Assembly: GCA_035255485.1 (NCBI GenBank)
Contig: DATEZO010000073.1
Coordinates: 1-8,015 of the forward strand
Source of the DNA: DATEZO01 sp035255485
Lineage (GTDB): Bacteria; Pseudomonadota; Gammaproteobacteria; Burkholderiales; Burkholderiaceae_D
DNA: 8,015 nucleotides
Direction of reading: 5' to 3'
Shown here in pieces: positions 6,047 to 8,015 of the stretch; the stretch's first letter is position 1; every line of letters begins with the position of its first letter. A model generated the notes under the pieces. That model was given only the letters and a program-made list of their open reading frames with translations. It was not told the DNA's origin and searched no databases. The translations under genes and the position numbers were made by a program.

Positions 6047-7357
6047 TTACAGATTCTTGATCAAAACCAGCGATTTGCGCTGCCAGTTATACATATGCTG
6101 CCGGTCTTTTGGCAAGTCGTCGATCGTGGCGTGGACAAAGCCGCGCTTCAAGAACCAATGGGCAGTGCGGGTGGTCAATACGAACAGCCTGGTAAATCCC
6201 GCTGCGCGCGCACGGTTTTCCATGTGCTTCAGAATCCGCTCGCCATCGCCTTGCGCCTGCACTTCCGGATTGACGATCAGGCATGCCATTTCCGCCATTT
6301 TTTCTGCGGGAAACGGATACAGCGCCGCGCAGCCGAAGATCACGCCGTCATGCTCGATCACCGAGAAGTAGTCGATTTCACGTTCGATCAGCTCGCGGCC
6401 GCGCTTGACCAGCGTGCCGTCGGCCTCCAGCGGCTCGATCAGCTTCAGGATGCCGCCGACGTCCTCGATGGTGGCCTCGCGCAGGGTTTCAAGATTTTCG
6501 GAGCTGACCATGGTGCCGACGCCGTCATGCGTGAAGATCTCCAGCAGCGCGGAGCCGTCAACGGTAAACGGCACGATATGCACGCGCGGTACGCCGCTTC
6601 TGGACGCTTTCACGCAATGCTGCAGGTAAAATCCGGTATCGCTCGGCAGATGGCCGGAGCGCAGCAATCCTTCGGCCTGCGCGGCGGTCAGCTCGCGCAG
6701 GTCGCGACCGTCGGTGTCGGTCATCATCGGTGTTTCGCTGATGAAAATCAGCTTGTCGGCGCGCAGCGCCGTGGCGGCCGCTACCGCGACATCTTCCATG
6801 GTCAGGTTGAAGGCTTCGCCGGTCGGCGAAAATCCGAGCGGCGACAGCAATACCAGCGCTCCGGCGGCGAGGATCGGATGAATTGTTTCATAGGCAATCT
6901 TGCGCGCCACGCCGGTCATTTCAAGGTCCACGCCGTCGATCACGCCGATCGGGCGCGCGGTCACGAAATTACCGGAAATGATGCGGATCGCGGCATGCGC
7001 CATCGGCGTATTCGGCAAGCCCTGGCTGAAAGCCGCTTCAATATCGAGGCGCAATTCGCCGGCGGCCTCCTTGGCGCACTCCATCGCCGCCGCATCGGTG
7101 ATGCGCAGGCCGTTGTGATAGCGTGCCTGCACATTGCGCAGCGCGAGCTGCTCCTCGACCTGCGGCCGCGAGCCGTGCACGATGACAACCTTGATGCCGA
7201 GCGCGTGCAGCAGCGACAAATCCTGCGCCAGTACCGGCAGCGCGCCAGTCATGACCAGTTCGCCAGGGAATGCCACCACGAAGGTTTTGCCGCGGAAGGC
7301 GTGGATATATGGCGCGACCGAGCGCAGCCATTGGACAAATTGATTCTGGGTTTCCAT
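6047..7357 (-). CDS. argA: N-acetylglutamate synthase (amino-acid N-acetyltransferase)
   Basis: This cytoplasmic enzyme acetylates glutamate with acetyl-CoA, the first step of arginine synthesis, and in this family is usually inhibited by arginine. The protein is 436 aa from ATG 7357 (443 in E. coli). The N-terminal amino-acid-kinase-like domain spans about residues 20-280 (RGKTFVVAFPGE near 22, VIVHGSRPQ near 58, SGNFVTARPIGV near 128, GEAFNLT near 180). The GNAT acetyltransferase domain spans about 294-425, with the acetyl-CoA loop QAQGDG at 367-372 and the LTTRTAHWFLKRGF block near 394-407. The frame runs open to 7429, but the alignment with E. coli ArgA (APYIHAFRGKTFV) fits the METQNQF start. 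No Shine-Dalgarno precedes it; instead a perfect TATAAT ends 7 bases upstream, which suggests a leaderless transcript. An ATG at 7366 is a less likely alternative. It is divergent from hrpA and followed by the yggX-family gene. Confidence 0.95.
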   Translation of the reverse strand: METQNQFVQWLRSVAPYIHAFRGKTFVVAFPGELVMTGALPVLAQDLSLLHALGIKVVIVHGSRPQVEEQLALRNVQARYHNGLRITDAAAMECAKEAAGELRLDIEAAFSQGLPNTPMAHAAIRIISGNFVTARPIGVIDGVDLEMTGVARKIAYETIHPILAAGALVLLSPLGFSPTGEAFNLTMEDVAVAAATALRADKLIFISETPMMTDTDGRDLRELTAAQAEGLLRSGHLPSDTGFYLQHCVKASRSGVPRVHIVPFTVDGSALLEIFTHDGVGTMVSSENLETLREATIEDVGGILKLIEPLEADGTLVKRGRELIEREIDYFSVIEHDGVIFGCAALYPFPAEKMAEMACLIVNPEVQAQGDGERILKHMENRARAAGFTRLFVLTTRTAHWFLKRGFVHATIDDLPKDRQHMYNWQRKSLVLIKNL

Positions 7358-7364
7358 GACGCGC

Positions 7365-7372
7365 ATTATAAT
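7365..7372. promoter_or_regulatory. Symmetric -10 element shared by argA and hrpA
   Basis: The 8-bp palindrome ATTATAAT holds a perfect TATAAT on each strand: 7370-7365 toward argA and 7367-7372 toward hrpA. Transcription starts would fall near 7358 and 7379, at or a few bases before the start codons (7357 and 7383). No strong -35 is seen for either direction; GGTGCA (7393-7388, minus) and TTCTGG (7344-7349, plus) lie at the right spacing but match poorly. The -10 identity is sequence-based; its activity is inference. Confidence 0.55.
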
Positions 7373-7382
7373 TCGACCCGCC

Positions 7383-8015
7383 ATGTCTGCACCTGAACCT
7401 ATGCAAAAAACAACGCCCGGCGCCCGCAATCAGTCGCAACGTCGCGTCGCGCCGCCGCCTGCCGCTCCGATTCGCAACCCGTTGCCGCCGATCCGCTTCC
7501 CGGAAGAGCTGCCGGTATCCGGGCGGCGCGGGGAGATCGCGCGCGCGCTGCGGACGCATCAGGTCATCATTGTCTGCGGTGAAACCGGTTCCGGCAAGAC
7601 CACGCAATTGCCGAAAATCTGCCTGGAACTGGGACGCGGGCAGGCCGGCCTGATCGGCCATACCCAGCCGCGCCGCATCGCCGCATCCAGCACCGCCAAG
7701 CGCATCGCGCAGGAATTGGGCTCGCCCCTGGGCGAACATGTCGGCTTCAAGGTCCGCTTCACCGACACGCTGTCGTCCGGCGCATCGGTCAAGCTGATGA
7801 CCGACGGCATCCTGCTGGCCGAGACCCAGACCGATCCGCTGCTGCGGCAGTACGACACCATCATCATCGACGAAGCGCACGAGCGCAGCCTGAACATCGA
7901 CTTTCTGCTTGGCTATCTGAAGCAATTGCTGCCCAGGCGGCGCGACCTGAAAGTCATCATCACCTCGGCCACCATCGACGCCGACCGCTTCGCGAAGCAC
8001 TTTGGCACCGTCGAC
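7383..8015 (+). CDS. hrpA: ATP-dependent RNA helicase HrpA, N-terminal part
   Basis: The first 211 codons of a DEAH-box helicase run off the window edge without a stop; E. coli HrpA has about 1300 aa, so most of the gene is outside. A basic, proline-rich N-terminus of about 45 residues precedes the RecA-like domain 1. Visible motifs are Walker A GETGSGKTT (66-74), motif Ia TQPRRIAA (94-101), TDGILLAE (140-147), Walker B DEAHERS (163-169) and motif III SAT (195-197). The block IIIDEAHERSLNIDFLLGYLK is nearly identical to E. coli HrpA as I recall it, which favours HrpA over HrpB. In E. coli HrpA is tied to fimbrial mRNA processing and rescue of stalled ribosomes. The start is uncertain: ATG 7383 is chosen, but Met7 (7401) and an upstream ATG (7356) are in frame and none has a clear Shine-Dalgarno. 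The -10 at 7367-7372 argues against 7356. Confidence 0.93.
   Translation, partial: MSAPEPMQKTTPGARNQSQRRVAPPPAAPIRNPLPPIRFPEELPVSGRRGEIARALRTHQVIIVCGETGSGKTTQLPKICLELGRGQAGLIGHTQPRRIAASSTAKRIAQELGSPLGEHVGFKVRFTDTLSSGASVKLMTDGILLAETQTDPLLRQYDTIIIDEAHERSLNIDFLLGYLKQLLPRRRDLKVIITSATIDADRFAKHFGTVD

Noticed and set aside
6095..7396. 433-codon open frame on the + strand opposite argA
   Set aside because: It is exactly antisense to a well-supported argA, has no recognisable domain, and has the biased composition typical of antisense frames in GC-rich genes.
7038..8000. 320-codon minus-strand frame opposite hrpA and the start of argA
   Set aside because: It runs antisense to the HrpA helicase motifs and then out of frame through argA. 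Both of those are clear coding regions, and it has no family signature of its own.

Overview
The window looks like chromosomal core DNA of a betaproteobacterium, most likely Burkholderiales and possibly Oxalobacteraceae. The reasons are the moderately high GC content, the edd-eda pair, an E. coli-type ArgA beside a YggX-family gene, and an HrpA-type helicase. The family-level placement is inference from gene content and protein similarity, not a search result. I see no insertion sequence, phage gene, tRNA, rRNA or CRISPR array.

Layout. Bases 87-2640 (+) hold the two Entner-Doudoroff enzymes, 6-phosphogluconate dehydratase (edd) and KDPG aldolase (eda). Their reading frames overlap and they probably form one operon. 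Bases 2641-2852 are an AT-richer convergent intergenic spacer with inverted repeats. Bases 2853-4836 (-) hold a tight three-gene signalling operon. Read in its own direction it encodes a stand-alone CheY-like receiver, a CheC-family phosphatase with both catalytic motifs, and a PAS-GGDEF diguanylate cyclase. The junctions are a 1-base and a 4-base overlap. Bases 4837-4991 are a divergent spacer. Bases 4992-5663 (+) encode ribose-5-phosphate isomerase A. Bases 5709-5981 (-) encode a YggX-family Fe(II)-trafficking protein, and 6047-7357 (-) encode N-acetylglutamate synthase (argA). From 7383 to the window edge (+) runs the N-terminal part of the DEAH RNA helicase HrpA, divergent from argA across only 25 bp.

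How the genes work together. edd, eda and rpiA serve central sugar-phosphate metabolism (Entner-Doudoroff and pentose phosphate pathways). argA starts arginine synthesis. yggX is linked to iron and Fe-S cluster protection, which may matter for Edd, itself an Fe-S dehydratase; that link is inference. The receiver-CheC-cyclase operon looks like a self-contained phospho-signal to c-di-GMP module, with no chemotaxis receptor, CheA or CheD in view.

The two most notable points are this signalling operon and the argA/hrpA divergent start region. In the latter, an 8-bp palindrome (ATTATAAT) supplies a perfect TATAAT on both strands, placed so close to both start codons that argA, and perhaps hrpA, would be made from leaderless or nearly leaderless mRNA.
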